From positions 31,977 through 95,976 of the forward strand of contig JBOHHE010000428.1 of NCBI GenBank assembly GCA_050700355.1: a stretch of 64,000 nt of DNA. Reading direction: 5' to 3'. Position numbers and translations under genes: made by a program. This document shows positions 43,677-52,468 of the stretch, one piece after another. Each line of letters opens with the position of its first letter. Position 1 is the first letter of the stretch. The notes beneath the pieces were generated by a model. It did no database searches. It was not told the DNA's origin and saw only the letters and a program-made list of their open reading frames with translations. Source of the DNA: GCA-003244245 sp050700355 (lineage in GTDB: Bacteria; Actinomycetota; Actinomycetes; Mycobacteriales; Pseudonocardiaceae).

Positions 43677-45949
43677 CTGGCCCCCTGGAAGAACCGCTCG
43701 GCCGAGCCGCGCGCCTCGGTTCGCACCGCCCGGCGGAACAGCCTTTTGAGATCACCATCGGCACCGTCGACGTCAAAGATCACCCGGACCGTCTGCCCAC
43801 CCGCGGTGGCCGAGGGCAGGGCCTCCCGCGCGCCCTGACCGGTCAAAGCGACCAGCTGCGCCCGCGCCGAGGACTCGGCCGAGGCCATCAGCTCACCGAG
43901 ATCCACCGGGCCGAGCTGGGTGAGCTCGCCACGGGTGGCCGACATCAGTTCCCGGGCCGACGCCAGGACCCTTGGCAGGCCCGCCCGCAACGCCGCCGCC
44001 CAGTCTTTTACCAGCGCCTGCCCGGAGTAGGTGACGTAACCCCTGCCAGCGAAGGGCCCCTCCTTCGCCGGCGAGAAGGGAAACAATGCCCGCAGGGAGG
44101 CCATCGCCCCGCGCGCCCAGCTCAGGAGCGCGTTCCACCTGGCTACCAGCCCGTCCCAGAACCCGGAGATCAGGGCGATCCCGGCATCCCAGAGCAGGCC
44201 ACCCAGATTGCCCAACGCGCCCCGGATCCGGCCCGGGACCGAGCTGACGAAGCCGGTGATCTCGTCCCACCTGCGGATCACCAGCAGGACAAGCTCGGAC
44301 AGCCCACCGGTCATGATCGCGAGCCCGATCCGCGCCAGCGTGGTGATCACGCGGGTGATCTCGTCGGCGTTGCCGCGGATCCAGCCGGTGATCTCCTGCC
44401 ATTTCTGGGAGGTCCAGCCCGAGATCTCGTCCCAATAGCCGATGATCAACGCGACCACGCCGACGACGGCGGCGATCACCCACCCGAGGGGACCCAGGGC
44501 GATGAACCACGCGGCCGCCATCCGCAGGGCCTGCGCCGTGGCCTGGGCCCCCATCCACACCCACCGGCCCACGATGACCACGCTCGCGGCGATCATCCCG
44601 GCGACCGCGGCCCCCGCGCCCAGGCCGACGCCGAGCACCCACGCGGCGGCAATCCGGACCGCGTTGAGCGTGGCCGCCACGGACATGCGCACCCAGCTGG
44701 CCACCGTGGCGGTCGAGGCCACCAGCCAGGACGTGCTCGTCGCGGTCGCCGCGCTCGCCTGGGTCGCGGCCGCCACCGCCGATGCCGCCGACGCGGCCCG
44801 CTGGGCGGCAATCATGGTCGCGAGCGGGCCCACCACGGACAGTGCCTGGCCGCCGTAGGCCGCCGTCGCCGTGGCGACGGTGCCCAACGGCCCTTGGGCG
44901 GTGATGAGGGACGCGGTCCACAGCTCCACGTCCCGCTGCATGTCGATGACCCGTGTCTTCGCGGTGGTCAGCGCCGCCGCGGTGCGGTCGGTCGCGCCGG
45001 CCACCTCGCCCAGGGCCTTCCCCGCGGAGGAGGGATCCAGCGCGAGCAGCGCGCCTTGGAGATCCTCGGCCTTGGCGCCGAACAGCGCGATCGCCGCGGC
45101 GTCGCGCTGGACCGGATCCTCGAGCTCTCTGAGCTTGTCCAGGGTGAGGTCCAACGCGGCGGCGGCCGAGGGCCCGCCCGCGGCCACGTCGGCGGCCATC
45201 TGCCTGGCGTCGAGCCCGAGTGCCCGGTAGGCGTCTTGCGCGGGCTTGGCCGAGGCGGGAACCAGGAGCGCGAACTCTTTCAGGGCGTCGACCACGAAGT
45301 CCGAGTCCCGGGCGCCCGCTTTGAGGGATTGCGAGATCAAGCCCATGGCGGTCGAGCCGTCGAGCCCGAGTTTCTGGAACTGGACCCCGTATTCGTTGAT
45401 AGTTTCCAGCAGGTCCCCGCCGATGTTGTTTCCCTGTTCGAACGCGCGGGTGATGATATTCAGGGCATGTTCGGCGTCGGGGGCCATACCAGTTTTGATC
45501 ATATTGCCGACCGCTCGGGCGCTTTCGCCCAGATCCTGCTCGAAAGCGGTCGCGAGGTTGATCACTTTCCCGGTGACGGACTCGAGCTGGGCGTTGCTGG
45601 CGTCCTCCATGACCGCACCGGACTGGATCACGCTGCGCACCGCGTCGTTGACCTGCCCGAGGCTGTCGCCGTAGGCGGAGCTGTAGAGGCTCCCCGCGAT
45701 CCGCCCGAGTTCCTCGGCGCGCTCCCCGGTGACACCCAGTTGGGCGTTGAGCTTGCCCTGGGCCTCGCCCATGTCCAAACTCTTGGCGAACCCCGTCGCC
45801 AAGGTAGCGCCCGCGGCGGCGCCGATCACCGCGCCCGTCGCTTTGAGCCCCTTGCCGAAGGTGCTCAGGTCCTCGGCGGCGCCATCGAGAGTGTTCTTCA
45901 GGTCGTCCTTGTCGCCGACGATGCGGATCCTGAGCACACCCTTTGCCAT
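43673..45949 (-). CDS. Tape measure protein
   Basis: 758 residues from ATG 45949 with GGAGGTGA upstream; a start further up at 46012 lacks a site. Long helical N-terminus (LKNTLDGAAEDLSTFGKGLK), then Ala-rich helices and hydrophobic stretches (VGLGAGAAVAGMIAASVVIV, WVIAAVVGVVALIIGYW) and a WDGLVARWNALLSWARGAM segment. Largest tail gene after the minor tail protein; sets tail length. Directly follows the frameshifted chaperone. Confidence 0.88.
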   Translation of the reverse strand: MAKGVLRIRIVGDKDDLKNTLDGAAEDLSTFGKGLKATGAVIGAAAGATLATGFAKSLDMGEAQGKLNAQLGVTGERAEELGRIAGSLYSSAYGDSLGQVNDAVRSVIQSGAVMEDASNAQLESVTGKVINLATAFEQDLGESARAVGNMIKTGMAPDAEHALNIITRAFEQGNNIGGDLLETINEYGVQFQKLGLDGSTAMGLISQSLKAGARDSDFVVDALKEFALLVPASAKPAQDAYRALGLDARQMAADVAAGGPSAAAALDLTLDKLRELEDPVQRDAAAIALFGAKAEDLQGALLALDPSSAGKALGEVAGATDRTAAALTTAKTRVIDMQRDVELWTASLITAQGPLGTVATATAAYGGQALSVVGPLATMIAAQRAASAASAVAAATQASAATATSTSWLVASTATVASWVRMSVAATLNAVRIAAAWVLGVGLGAGAAVAGMIAASVVIVGRWVWMGAQATAQALRMAAAWFIALGPLGWVIAAVVGVVALIIGYWDEISGWTSQKWQEITGWIRGNADEITRVITTLARIGLAIMTGGLSELVLLVIRRWDEITGFVSSVPGRIRGALGNLGGLLWDAGIALISGFWDGLVARWNALLSWARGAMASLRALFPFSPAKEGPFAGRGYVTYSGQALVKDWAAALRAGLPRVLASARELMSATRGELTQLGPVDLGELMASAESSARAQLVALTGQGAREALPSATAGGQTVRVIFDVDGADGDLKRLFRRAVRTEARGSAERFFQGAR

Positions 45950-45953
45950 CCGG

Positions 45954-46501
45954 TCACCTCCGTCGGCGGCTGGTTCTCGTTCTGGGGGTCCTTCGCCTTG
46001 CGGCTCGTTCACCTTTCTTGTGCTGTCGCGTGATGCGATGGAGCTCGTCGAGATAGACCTGCAATTCAGCCGGCGCCAGGTCGCGCACGTCGGCCGGGGT
46101 GAGGTGGAAGTGATGGGAGAGCGGGGGCAGCCACGCGATCAGCCGCCCCCAGTAGGGTCCGACTCTTCCTCGTCGGCGTCGGTCTCGGTGTCACCGTAGG
46201 AGCGACCGGCGATGACGATCTCGGTGATTTCGATGTCCTGGTGTTCCTCGGTGTGCTGCAGATCGTGATAGAGCTCCACGAACCGAAGTTTCCGTTCCCG
46301 TTGTTTGCGTTCCAGCCACACCAGCGCCACCACGGCGTCGAGGTCGGAATCCCCGAGTGCCTTCACCAAGGTGGACTGGGTGAACCCCACCGCCGCTTTG
46401 AGCTCACCCCAGGCCGAGAACGGCACTTTGCGGTAGTCGAGAGTCAGGCGCCGGTCGTCGATCCGGAACCGGATCGTGGTGTCGGCGACACCGATAGGCA
46501 T
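45954..46501 (-). CDS. Tail assembly chaperone, -1 frameshift product
   Basis: Same start as the short form. After the G5 run at 46146-46150 a shift to -1 gives RLIAWLPPLSHHFHLTPADV, RDLAPAELQVYLDELHRI and a basic end at TGA 45956-45954, about 182 residues in all. WLPPLS.HF.L.P.DV..L is the T-domain of many actinophage G-T proteins. The two-protein system (G and GT) is standard before the tape measure gene. Confidence 0.75.
46139..46501 (-). CDS. Tail assembly chaperone, short (G) form
   Basis: 120 residues from ATG 46501: MPIGVADTTIRFRIDDRRLT, an LVKALGDSDLDAVVALVWLE helix and an acidic end DTETDADEEESDPTGGG. It lies between the tail tube gene and the tape measure gene and ends directly after the slippery G run. 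Confidence 0.78.
   Translation of the reverse strand: MPIGVADTTIRFRIDDRRLTLDYRKVPFSAWGELKAAVGFTQSTLVKALGDSDLDAVVALVWLERKQRERKLRFVELYHDLQHTEEHQDIEITEIVIAGRSYGDTETDADEEESDPTGGG
46142..46151 (-). promoter_or_regulatory. -1 ribosomal frameshift site
   Basis: On the minus strand ACT GGG GGC GGC TGA: a T-GGG-GGC heptamer-like slip just before the zero-frame stop. Slippage by -1 reads into RLIAWLPPLS. G5 runs serve the same purpose in other actinophages. Confidence 0.6.
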
Positions 46502-46517
46502 GAGTCCTCCATGGTGC

Positions 46518-46922
46518 TCACTGGAATGGTGGTTTCAGGGACCGCTCGATCCCGTCGAGCAGCATCCGCTCGATCTGCTCCTGCTGCGCCAGGGCGGTCC
46601 CGACGACGAACGGCCGCGCCGGGGCGTCCTGAAAGGGCGGGACCTGGTGTTTGCCCCACTGCTGCGCGCGGGTCTGGCGGTGGTCGCCCCCGACCCGCAG
46701 CAGCACCTCCCGACTCGCGGCCGACGCGCGCACCGCCGCGCCGCCTCCCCGCCCCACCGCGGAGGGCACCGGCCGCGGCTGCAACCGGGAGATCACCAGC
46801 CGGCCGATCTCCTTGTGCACCCTGCCGAGCTGCGTGGACAGGTCCTTGTCGCCGTGGCGGCGGATGGCCTGCCGCAGCTCCCGCAGACCTTCCACCTGGA
46901 TCGGTGCCCCGCCGCGGGCCAT
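46518..46922 (-). CDS. Phage structural protein (HK97 gp10-like)
   Basis: 134 residues from ATG 46922. QVEGLRELRQAIRRHGDKDL, IGRLVISRLQPRPVPSAVGR, HQVPPFQDAPARPFVVGTAL resembles HK97 gp10-type connector proteins (basic, arginine-rich, RPF at the end). Unusually it sits after the tail tube gene instead of before it. Assignment moderate. Confidence 0.5.
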   Translation of the reverse strand: MARGGAPIQVEGLRELRQAIRRHGDKDLSTQLGRVHKEIGRLVISRLQPRPVPSAVGRGGGAAVRASAASREVLLRVGGDHRQTRAQQWGKHQVPPFQDAPARPFVVGTALAQQEQIERMLLDGIERSLKPPFQ

Positions 46923-47872
46923 CAGTCGGCCCCCGTCAGGCCCTCGCCGTTGGTCAACACCGCAGTGATCGCGTCGGCGTCGCTCGTGGCGTGCACCGCC
47001 TTGAACGCCACCGTCTGCTCCAGCAGCTCGGGCCCGGCCAGTTCGGGGGTCTCCCCGTCGAACCGCACGTTCAGGGTGATCACCAAGGTCTCGGTGCCGT
47101 TGTCGAACGTCAGCACCAGCGCCGCTTCGTCACCGTCGAGGAACCGGTTGTACTGGGTCAGGTTCTCGAAATCGGTGGTGGCGCTGCCGGTGTACTCCCG
47201 GAATCCGTTCTGCAGATACTCGCGGCTGGTGGCGGCCCCTAGCCGGAACCGTTCGGTGATCCCGTTGTTCCCGGCCACCTCGAATGACTGCACCGTGTTA
47301 TTGGTGCTCCCGGCGATCGACAGATTCCCTTCGGTGAACACGAACGGCGCGAGCCCGGAATCGTAGGACGCCGTCGCCAGCGCCACCCCATTGGTCTCGG
47401 TCATCGCGACGATCTCGAGGGAGAGCATCGCGATGGCCCCCGCCTCGGCGCCGAGGGTCCACTCGGACACTTTGGCGCCGCCGTAGGTGAACGGGCGCAC
47501 GGTGCCACTAATGTCGGGCTTGCCGACCTGGATCGTGAGCGCCTCGCCTCTCAGATCGGCCGGGGTGAAGGTGTAGTCCCACTGGGCGCCGTTGGTCGCG
47601 GTGGCCACCGCGCCGAACATGTGCCGGAACAAGGGGGCGATGTCGGTGTTCCACAGCTCCATCTCCACCGTCCCGGAGATGGTGCGCTGACCCTGCTTCC
47701 ACGCCGCAGTGACCAGCCGCCCCGCGCGGATGCCCTGGGATTCGAGCTGCTCGATCTCGGTCTTGAGCGACTCGGAATTGATCGGCAGGAACGTATCGAC
47801 GGTGACCAGAGTCCCCGGCGTGGTCTCACTGGCGTACCCGAATTGGCCGCCGAGTCCCGCTGGTGTCGTCAT
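46922..47872 (-). CDS. Major tail tube protein
   Basis: 316 residues, ATG 47872. FGYASETTPGTLVTVDTFLP, INSESLKTEIEQLESQGIRA, GTVEMELWNTDIAPLFRHMF are typical of actinophage tail tubes; the C-terminal half is an Ig-like extension (FVFTEGNLSIAGSTNNTV). Polymerises into the tail lumen around the tape measure protein. Confidence 0.85.
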   Translation of the reverse strand: MTTPAGLGGQFGYASETTPGTLVTVDTFLPINSESLKTEIEQLESQGIRAGRLVTAAWKQGQRTISGTVEMELWNTDIAPLFRHMFGAVATATNGAQWDYTFTPADLRGEALTIQVGKPDISGTVRPFTYGGAKVSEWTLGAEAGAIAMLSLEIVAMTETNGVALATASYDSGLAPFVFTEGNLSIAGSTNNTVQSFEVAGNNGITERFRLGAATSREYLQNGFREYTGSATTDFENLTQYNRFLDGDEAALVLTFDNGTETLVITLNVRFDGETPELAGPELLEQTVAFKAVHATSDADAITAVLTNGEGLTGAD

Positions 47873-48087
47873 TCGCCCCTCCCCTTTATCGTGGGCTTCT
47901 GTTTCACGTGAAACTTCTCATCATTCTTTTCGTTCTTTTCCGCCGGGGCGGGACGGAATCGGCGGATCTGCTGCACAAGAGAATTGCCCAGCGTGTCACC
48001 GACCTCGAATACCTGACCCGGTTCCACGGTGATCGGCCGGCCGGAGGTGATCTCACGGCGCCGAGACCCGGTGTACTGGATTCTCAT
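47869..48087 (-). CDS. Small phage structural-region protein
   Basis: 72 residues from ATG 48087, overlapping both neighbours by 4 bp. Beta-rich head (MRIQYTGSRRREITSGRPIT, FEVGDTLGNSLVQQIRRF) and a Lys/Glu-rich tail EKNEKNDEKFHVKQKP. The FHVK codons contain the parS-like site. Probably a connector accessory. Confidence 0.55.
   Translation of the reverse strand: MRIQYTGSRRREITSGRPITVEPGQVFEVGDTLGNSLVQQIRRFRPAPAEKNEKNDEKFHVKQKPTIKGRGE
47900..47915. promoter_or_regulatory. parS-like ParB-binding site
   Basis: TGTTTCACGTGAAACT: 15 of 16 bases of the widely conserved chromosomal parS consensus TGTTTCACGTGAAACA, with the 14-bp palindrome intact. It lies inside a coding gene, far from any parAB genes in the window. 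Confidence 0.65.
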
Positions 48088-48539
48088 GTGAGCCTCGCGT
48101 TGCCCTGAATCCTGGGCATGATCTGGACGCCCCAGCCTGTCTCGTACGGCACCAGATCGACCTCGCGATCAGCGAGCAGCATCCACTGGATCGCGCTCTG
48201 GCCAAGCTGCACATCCTCAGCCAGGGCGTTCTCCACCACCGTCAGCAACTCGACCGCCCGGTCGAAGGTCTGCCGCGCACCGGCCGCGGTGAGTTCCGGT
48301 TTGGCGACCCAGAGCACGAGCTCGAAGGTGTAGGTCTCCTGGCGTTGCTTGCGGCCGGCTTTGATGTTCGGGATGGCCTGGGACCACTGGGGGATGCGGT
48401 CGATCCACAGCAGCTCGTAGGCCTGTTTCGCGGCCTTCGGGCCGGGCCAGGCGTAGTGCACCTTCCCGGTCAGCTCGCCGGTGTCCAGGGCGGTCACCAG
48501 CGCCGCGCGGGCTAGGCCGATCGTGGAGGTGCTCGCCAT
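48084..48539 (-). CDS. Tail terminator-like / tail completion protein
   Basis: 151 residues from ATG 48539. TIGLARAALVTALDTGELTG, VHYAWPGPKAAKQAYELLWI, TYTFELVLWVAKPELTAAGA, a helix-strand pattern with position between connector and tail tube genes, as for tail terminators. Confidence 0.55.
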   Translation of the reverse strand: MASTSTIGLARAALVTALDTGELTGKVHYAWPGPKAAKQAYELLWIDRIPQWSQAIPNIKAGRKQRQETYTFELVLWVAKPELTAAGARQTFDRAVELLTVVENALAEDVQLGQSAIQWMLLADREVDLVPYETGWGVQIMPRIQGNARLT

Positions 48540-48543
48540 GGGC

Positions 48544-49173
48544 TCAAAGCCCCACCGGTGGCAGCAGCTCGTGGGCGAGCAGCTCGTGGATCATCGGGTC
48601 GACCGTCTTGTAGAAGGCCAGCTGCGGGCGCGGATTCTCCGTGTCAGCGAAGAAGTCCGGGGTGTGCGCCCAGCTGGACTGCTCCCGCTTCCACAGTCGC
48701 CGCAGGGCCGCGCTCGCGGCGAGCTTGAAGGTGTTGCCCACCGAGTCGGTGTCGGCGTAGCGGCCCGCCTGATAGGTGATGACCACGTTGCGCCGCCCGG
48801 CGGGGAATACCGAGTCCGCGTTCCCGGTCCGGCGGATCACCCACCCGTAGGGCAGCACCGTGTGCAGCAGGAACCCGTTCGCGGGTTTCGTGCTGTCCGT
48901 CTCCTCGCTCAGCACTGTTTCGGTGGTGTTCACCCATTCGGCGACCGAGGTGACCGAGCTCGCGTGATGCACCCCGAGGAGCACCTTTTTCCGGCCGCCG
49001 TCGTGGCGCTCGCCGTTGACGGCGCGCCTGACCACCGGCCCGCACAACGCGTCCACCCGCCCCGACAGGCCCGTGACGAACAGCGCCAGGTCGATGTCCT
49101 GGTCGCTGGGTTCGAGGGGTAGGTTCACCGCCCGGCGTGCTTCGGCGAGGGTGAGCAGGTCATCAGCCGCCAC
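48544..49173 (-). CDS. Head-tail connector protein
   Basis: 209 residues from GTG 49173. LLTLAEARRAVNLPLEPSDQ, then IDLALFVTGLSGRVDALCGP and AASAALRRLWKREQSSWAH are features of gp6-like head-tail adaptors. It overlaps the glycosyltransferase end by 11 bp. Confidence 0.65.
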   Translation of the reverse strand: MAADDLLTLAEARRAVNLPLEPSDQDIDLALFVTGLSGRVDALCGPVVRRAVNGERHDGGRKKVLLGVHHASSVTSVAEWVNTTETVLSEETDSTKPANGFLLHTVLPYGWVIRRTGNADSVFPAGRRNVVITYQAGRYADTDSVGNTFKLAASAALRRLWKREQSSWAHTPDFFADTENPRPQLAFYKTVDPMIHELLAHELLPPVGL

Positions 49174-50590
49174 GGCCCACCACCTCCACCGTGACTCCAG
49201 CACCGCCCAACTGGTGGGACCAGGCGTCGAACCATCGCCGGTCCGCCTCCAGCACCGGCCGCAGCGCCGGGTCGTCCCATCCGCCGGTCTGGCCGCCCCC
49301 GCCGAGATGCTCGCAGGTGGTGCCCACCACGATTCCCGCGTGGGATCCGGCGAGCTGCAGGGACACGAGCAGGTGGCTGTCCCCGTACCACCAGCTCAGC
49401 TCTTCGGGGAACCGGTAGCCGGCCTCGGCCGCGAGCATGAACGCGAACCCGGCCAGCCCGCCGGTGCCGTCGTAGCGGCCGGCGCAGATGTCGGTGACGT
49501 ACTGCACGCCCTCACCGTCGCGGCCGTCGTAATTCGGTGAGACGGCGGCCAGCAGCGGGTCGCCGCGCAGCGCGGCGGCCAATCCGGACAGGAACCGGGG
49601 CCCGATCTTCACGTCGTTGTTGAGCAGCGCGACGTTACACGGCCAGCTCCGGCGCAGCGCCTCGGTGAGACCGGCGTTCCACATCTGGTGAATGTTCAAC
49701 TTCTCGGCGTCGAGGACCTCGACCCGCGGGGGCAGATCCGCCGGGTCGGCCAGCTCTGCCTTGGTCCGCGGGTCCGAGCCGTTGTCGAACACGAACACCG
49801 CGGCGTACTCGTCCTGGGCGGCGAGCTGCTCGAGCAGCTCGCGGGTCAGCTCCATCCGGTCCCGCATGGGGATCACCACGTAGGTGGGGATGTCGACCAG
49901 CGGCGGCTGGGTGTCCTCGGTGAGATAGACGTGCTTGTAGTGGCTGGTCCTGACCCCGGTGTGGACGAACACCGGGTACCCGGCATCCCGGGCGCGCAGG
50001 CAGAACGTCAGGTCCTCCCCGAACACCCGGCCACCGATGATGACCTCGTCGAACCACTGCCGGGGCTGCAGGTGGCGCCGGGCGAGGTTCTCGAGCACCC
50101 CGCGGTGCACCACGAAGCAGGCCGCGCCGGTCGCGTCGCACTCGACGAGCTGGTCGGGTGGGTAGTCGTACATCGGGGCGCACCCGCAGGTGCGCTCACC
50201 CTGCACCCACCGGTAGATCGTGGGGAACTGCTCCAGCCGCACCGACCCGGACGCACCGATGCCGCCGCGGCGCTGCCCGAACGCCAGCGCCCCCACGATC
50301 GGGCGTCGCTGGGGGTCCGCGGCCGCGATCAGCCGGTCGAAGCAGTCCGGGTCGAATCCCATATCGGCGTCGACGAAGCCCAGCCATTCCCCGTCGGTGG
50401 CCAGGAAGCGGCGTACGACGTCGTTGCGGCCGTCGGTGATCCGCCCGGCCCCGCATTCCTGCGCGATGAACCCGGTCAGGCGCTGTTCACCCAGCAGGTC
50501 ATGGACCCACAGCCCGCGACACGAGTGGTGGAAGCTGTGCGCCACCTGCCCCCCGTGCAGGTAGGCCAGCACCAGGCTGCCCGGTTTCAC
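49163..50590 (-). CDS. Two-domain glycosyltransferase encoded in the head module
   Basis: 475 residues from GTG 50590. N-terminal GT-A-like domain with RNDVVRRFLATDGEWLGFVD, ADMGFDPD (DxD) and CFVVHRGVLENLA; C-terminal GT2-like domain with YVVIPMRDRMELTRELLEQL, FVFDNGSDP and NVALLNNDVKIG. It is soluble. Sitting between the capsid/zinc-finger genes and the connector, it may glycosylate a virion protein, as reported for some mycobacteriophage capsids; this is inference from position. Confidence 0.8.
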   Translation of the reverse strand: MKPGSLVLAYLHGGQVAHSFHHSCRGLWVHDLLGEQRLTGFIAQECGAGRITDGRNDVVRRFLATDGEWLGFVDADMGFDPDCFDRLIAAADPQRRPIVGALAFGQRRGGIGASGSVRLEQFPTIYRWVQGERTCGCAPMYDYPPDQLVECDATGAACFVVHRGVLENLARRHLQPRQWFDEVIIGGRVFGEDLTFCLRARDAGYPVFVHTGVRTSHYKHVYLTEDTQPPLVDIPTYVVIPMRDRMELTRELLEQLAAQDEYAAVFVFDNGSDPRTKAELADPADLPPRVEVLDAEKLNIHQMWNAGLTEALRRSWPCNVALLNNDVKIGPRFLSGLAAALRGDPLLAAVSPNYDGRDGEGVQYVTDICAGRYDGTGGLAGFAFMLAAEAGYRFPEELSWWYGDSHLLVSLQLAGSHAGIVVGTTCEHLGGGGQTGGWDDPALRPVLEADRRWFDAWSHQLGGAGVTVEVVGRGG

Positions 50591-50934
50591 CCGTGGGCCT
50601 TCGTGGTGTGCGCCTTCAGGGCACGCTCGGACGTGCCCCGCCACTCGCAGTCGGTGGCCGGGCAGGGGTAGGGCAGCTCCCGCGCCTCGCCCGGCGCGGC
50701 GCGGGCCGTCTCGGTCCCGGCCGCGAGTCCGCGGGCCGCCATCGATCGGCGCCCGAGATCGGCGGTGCTGCGGGGCCTGGCCTTGCGCCGCTGGTGATCT
50801 TCCGGGTCCTCGAACAGATCAGGTCGCGCGGTCACGAGCGGGTCGTCGTCGTCATAGACCTTGCCCTCCCGGATGAGCGATCCGGCGCCGCGGGGGCCCG
50901 CGACGCGAACGGTGGCCTTCCCGACCACTGCCAT
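50587..50934 (-). CDS. Phage protein with C-terminal C2H2 zinc finger
   Basis: 115 residues, ATG 50934. Beta start (VVGKATVRVAGPRGAGSLIR), Arg-rich middle and CPATDCEWRGTSERALKAHT ending TKAHG: Cys-x4-Cys-x12-His-x4-His. Directly follows the major capsid gene and its stop overlaps the glycosyltransferase start by 4 bp. Possibly a capsid accessory; the zinc finger may bind DNA or protein. Confidence 0.65.
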   Translation of the reverse strand: MAVVGKATVRVAGPRGAGSLIREGKVYDDDDPLVTARPDLFEDPEDHQRRKARPRSTADLGRRSMAARGLAAGTETARAAPGEARELPYPCPATDCEWRGTSERALKAHTTKAHG

Positions 50935-50968
50935 CGGCTTGTCCTCCCTCCTGCTGTCCCGTGCCCGA

Positions 50969-52468
50969 TCACGGGTTGGTGACGGCCTGCAGCAGACGCC
51001 ATCCCACGACGGTGTCGGCCGGAGCGTGACCGACGACCAGGTTCGCGCCGGTCCGGTGGTGCATCAGCCAGCCCCGCTGACCGGTCGGGCGACCGTTGGT
51101 GGTGCCGAACAGATTCGGCACGAACTCCACACTGGCGCCGAGACGGTCATAGATCAGGTAGGTCTGCGGGTCGCCGACCGCGAGAATGTTGTCGGTGGCG
51201 CCCGCGGTGATCGCGGCGTCCATGTCGGAGGCTTCCAGGGCCGGGTGGTCCAGGATCGCCGGGACGGTGCGGGCACCGAGCTGCACGGTCTGGCTGTGGA
51301 AAGTGTCATCACCGAACTGGCGGACGTCGTTGATGATCGTCATATTCGCCAGCCATGCCGTGCGATCGTTGCGGTACCGCGGGGGGACACGTTCGTAGAC
51401 GTTGTAGACGTCCTCGATGCCGAAGGTGTTCGAGGTGATGTTCGCGACCTCGGCGTTGGTGTTCGCGTCCAGGGCGGTGATCAGGCCACGGGGCATCGTG
51501 GTCCCGTTCCCGGAGATGAACACCGTCGCCTCGGCCTCGTCCACCGCGTCGTCCATGGCCGCCAGGATGTCGGACTCGCGGCCCCGGGCGTCCTCGAACG
51601 CCTCGAAGGAAATGGGCACGAACACGGTGCCCTTGAAAGCGGTCGCCGTCGGGTTCGCGAAGCCCGGCGAGTTGTCGGCGACTTCGGCGTTCTCCGAGGT
51701 CCAGTTGTGGGTGACACCCGCGGTCCGGACCGACCGGTAGACGTTGGTGGTGCCGGTCTCCTGCCGCGCGACCCGCCGCAGCGGGTTGGTGCGCCCGTCG
51801 TTGGCCAGGATCAGCATGGTGTCTAGGTGGCTGGGCACCAGCACACCGGTCACATCGGACAGGCCGATGGCCCTGGCCAGCAGATGCCGCTGGGTGATCG
51901 CCGCCCGTTCCTCGGGCGTGAAGTCCGGGGCCAGGCCGGCCGCCGCGCCGGTCAACGCCCGCAGGAACCCATCCGCGTAGGCCTCGGAGGAGCCCAGGAG
52001 CACGAACTCGGCGTAGTGCTGCTCCTGGCCGTGGCGCTGGAGCAGCTCGGTGGTGCGCCGCTTGTGCTCGTCGGACAGGTAGCGGCTCGAGCGCTGCACC
52101 GCGTCGAGTGCCCGGGCCCGCACCTCGCGGTCGCGCTCCGGACCGTACGCCGGGATGGCGGACAGGTCGAAGGGATCCGACGTGCGGGTGGTGACGTTGA
52201 CGCCCTCACCGATGCGGGCGCCGTCACCGCGCTCGGTGCCCACCCCGGCCAGCGCCCGGGACCGCAGCTCCTCACGGCGCTGTTCGCGGTCGATATCGGC
52301 CAGCAACCCCAGGGTCTGCTCGCCCTCGGTGCGCTCGAGCTCCTGCTCGATCGCGGCCAGACGCGCGTCCTGCTCCTCGCTCAGCTCGTCCGCGTCGACC
52401 GCGGCGAGGGTGCGCAGTTCCTCCAGCAGCTCGTTAAGGCGTGCGCGCAGCCTTTCCAGCCTGGTCAT
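50969..52468 (-). CDS. HK97-fold major capsid protein
   Basis: 499 residues from ATG 52468, AAGGAG upstream. Residues 1-80 are a coiled scaffold (ERLRARLNELLEELRTLAAV). The capsid domain contains GVLVPSHLDTMLILANDGRT, FVPISFEAFEDARGRESDIL and RGWLMHHRTGANLVV. The N-terminal part is expected to be removed by the protease encoded upstream. Confidence 0.9.
   Translation of the reverse strand: MTRLERLRARLNELLEELRTLAAVDADELSEEQDARLAAIEQELERTEGEQTLGLLADIDREQRREELRSRALAGVGTERGDGARIGEGVNVTTRTSDPFDLSAIPAYGPERDREVRARALDAVQRSSRYLSDEHKRRTTELLQRHGQEQHYAEFVLLGSSEAYADGFLRALTGAAAGLAPDFTPEERAAITQRHLLARAIGLSDVTGVLVPSHLDTMLILANDGRTNPLRRVARQETGTTNVYRSVRTAGVTHNWTSENAEVADNSPGFANPTATAFKGTVFVPISFEAFEDARGRESDILAAMDDAVDEAEATVFISGNGTTMPRGLITALDANTNAEVANITSNTFGIEDVYNVYERVPPRYRNDRTAWLANMTIINDVRQFGDDTFHSQTVQLGARTVPAILDHPALEASDMDAAITAGATDNILAVGDPQTYLIYDRLGASVEFVPNLFGTTNGRPTGQRGWLMHHRTGANLVVGHAPADTVVGWRLLQAVTNP

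Noticed and set aside
49688..50671. 327-codon plus-strand frame opposite the glycosyltransferase
   Set aside because: Antisense shadow; would overlap two coupled genes and shows no domain.
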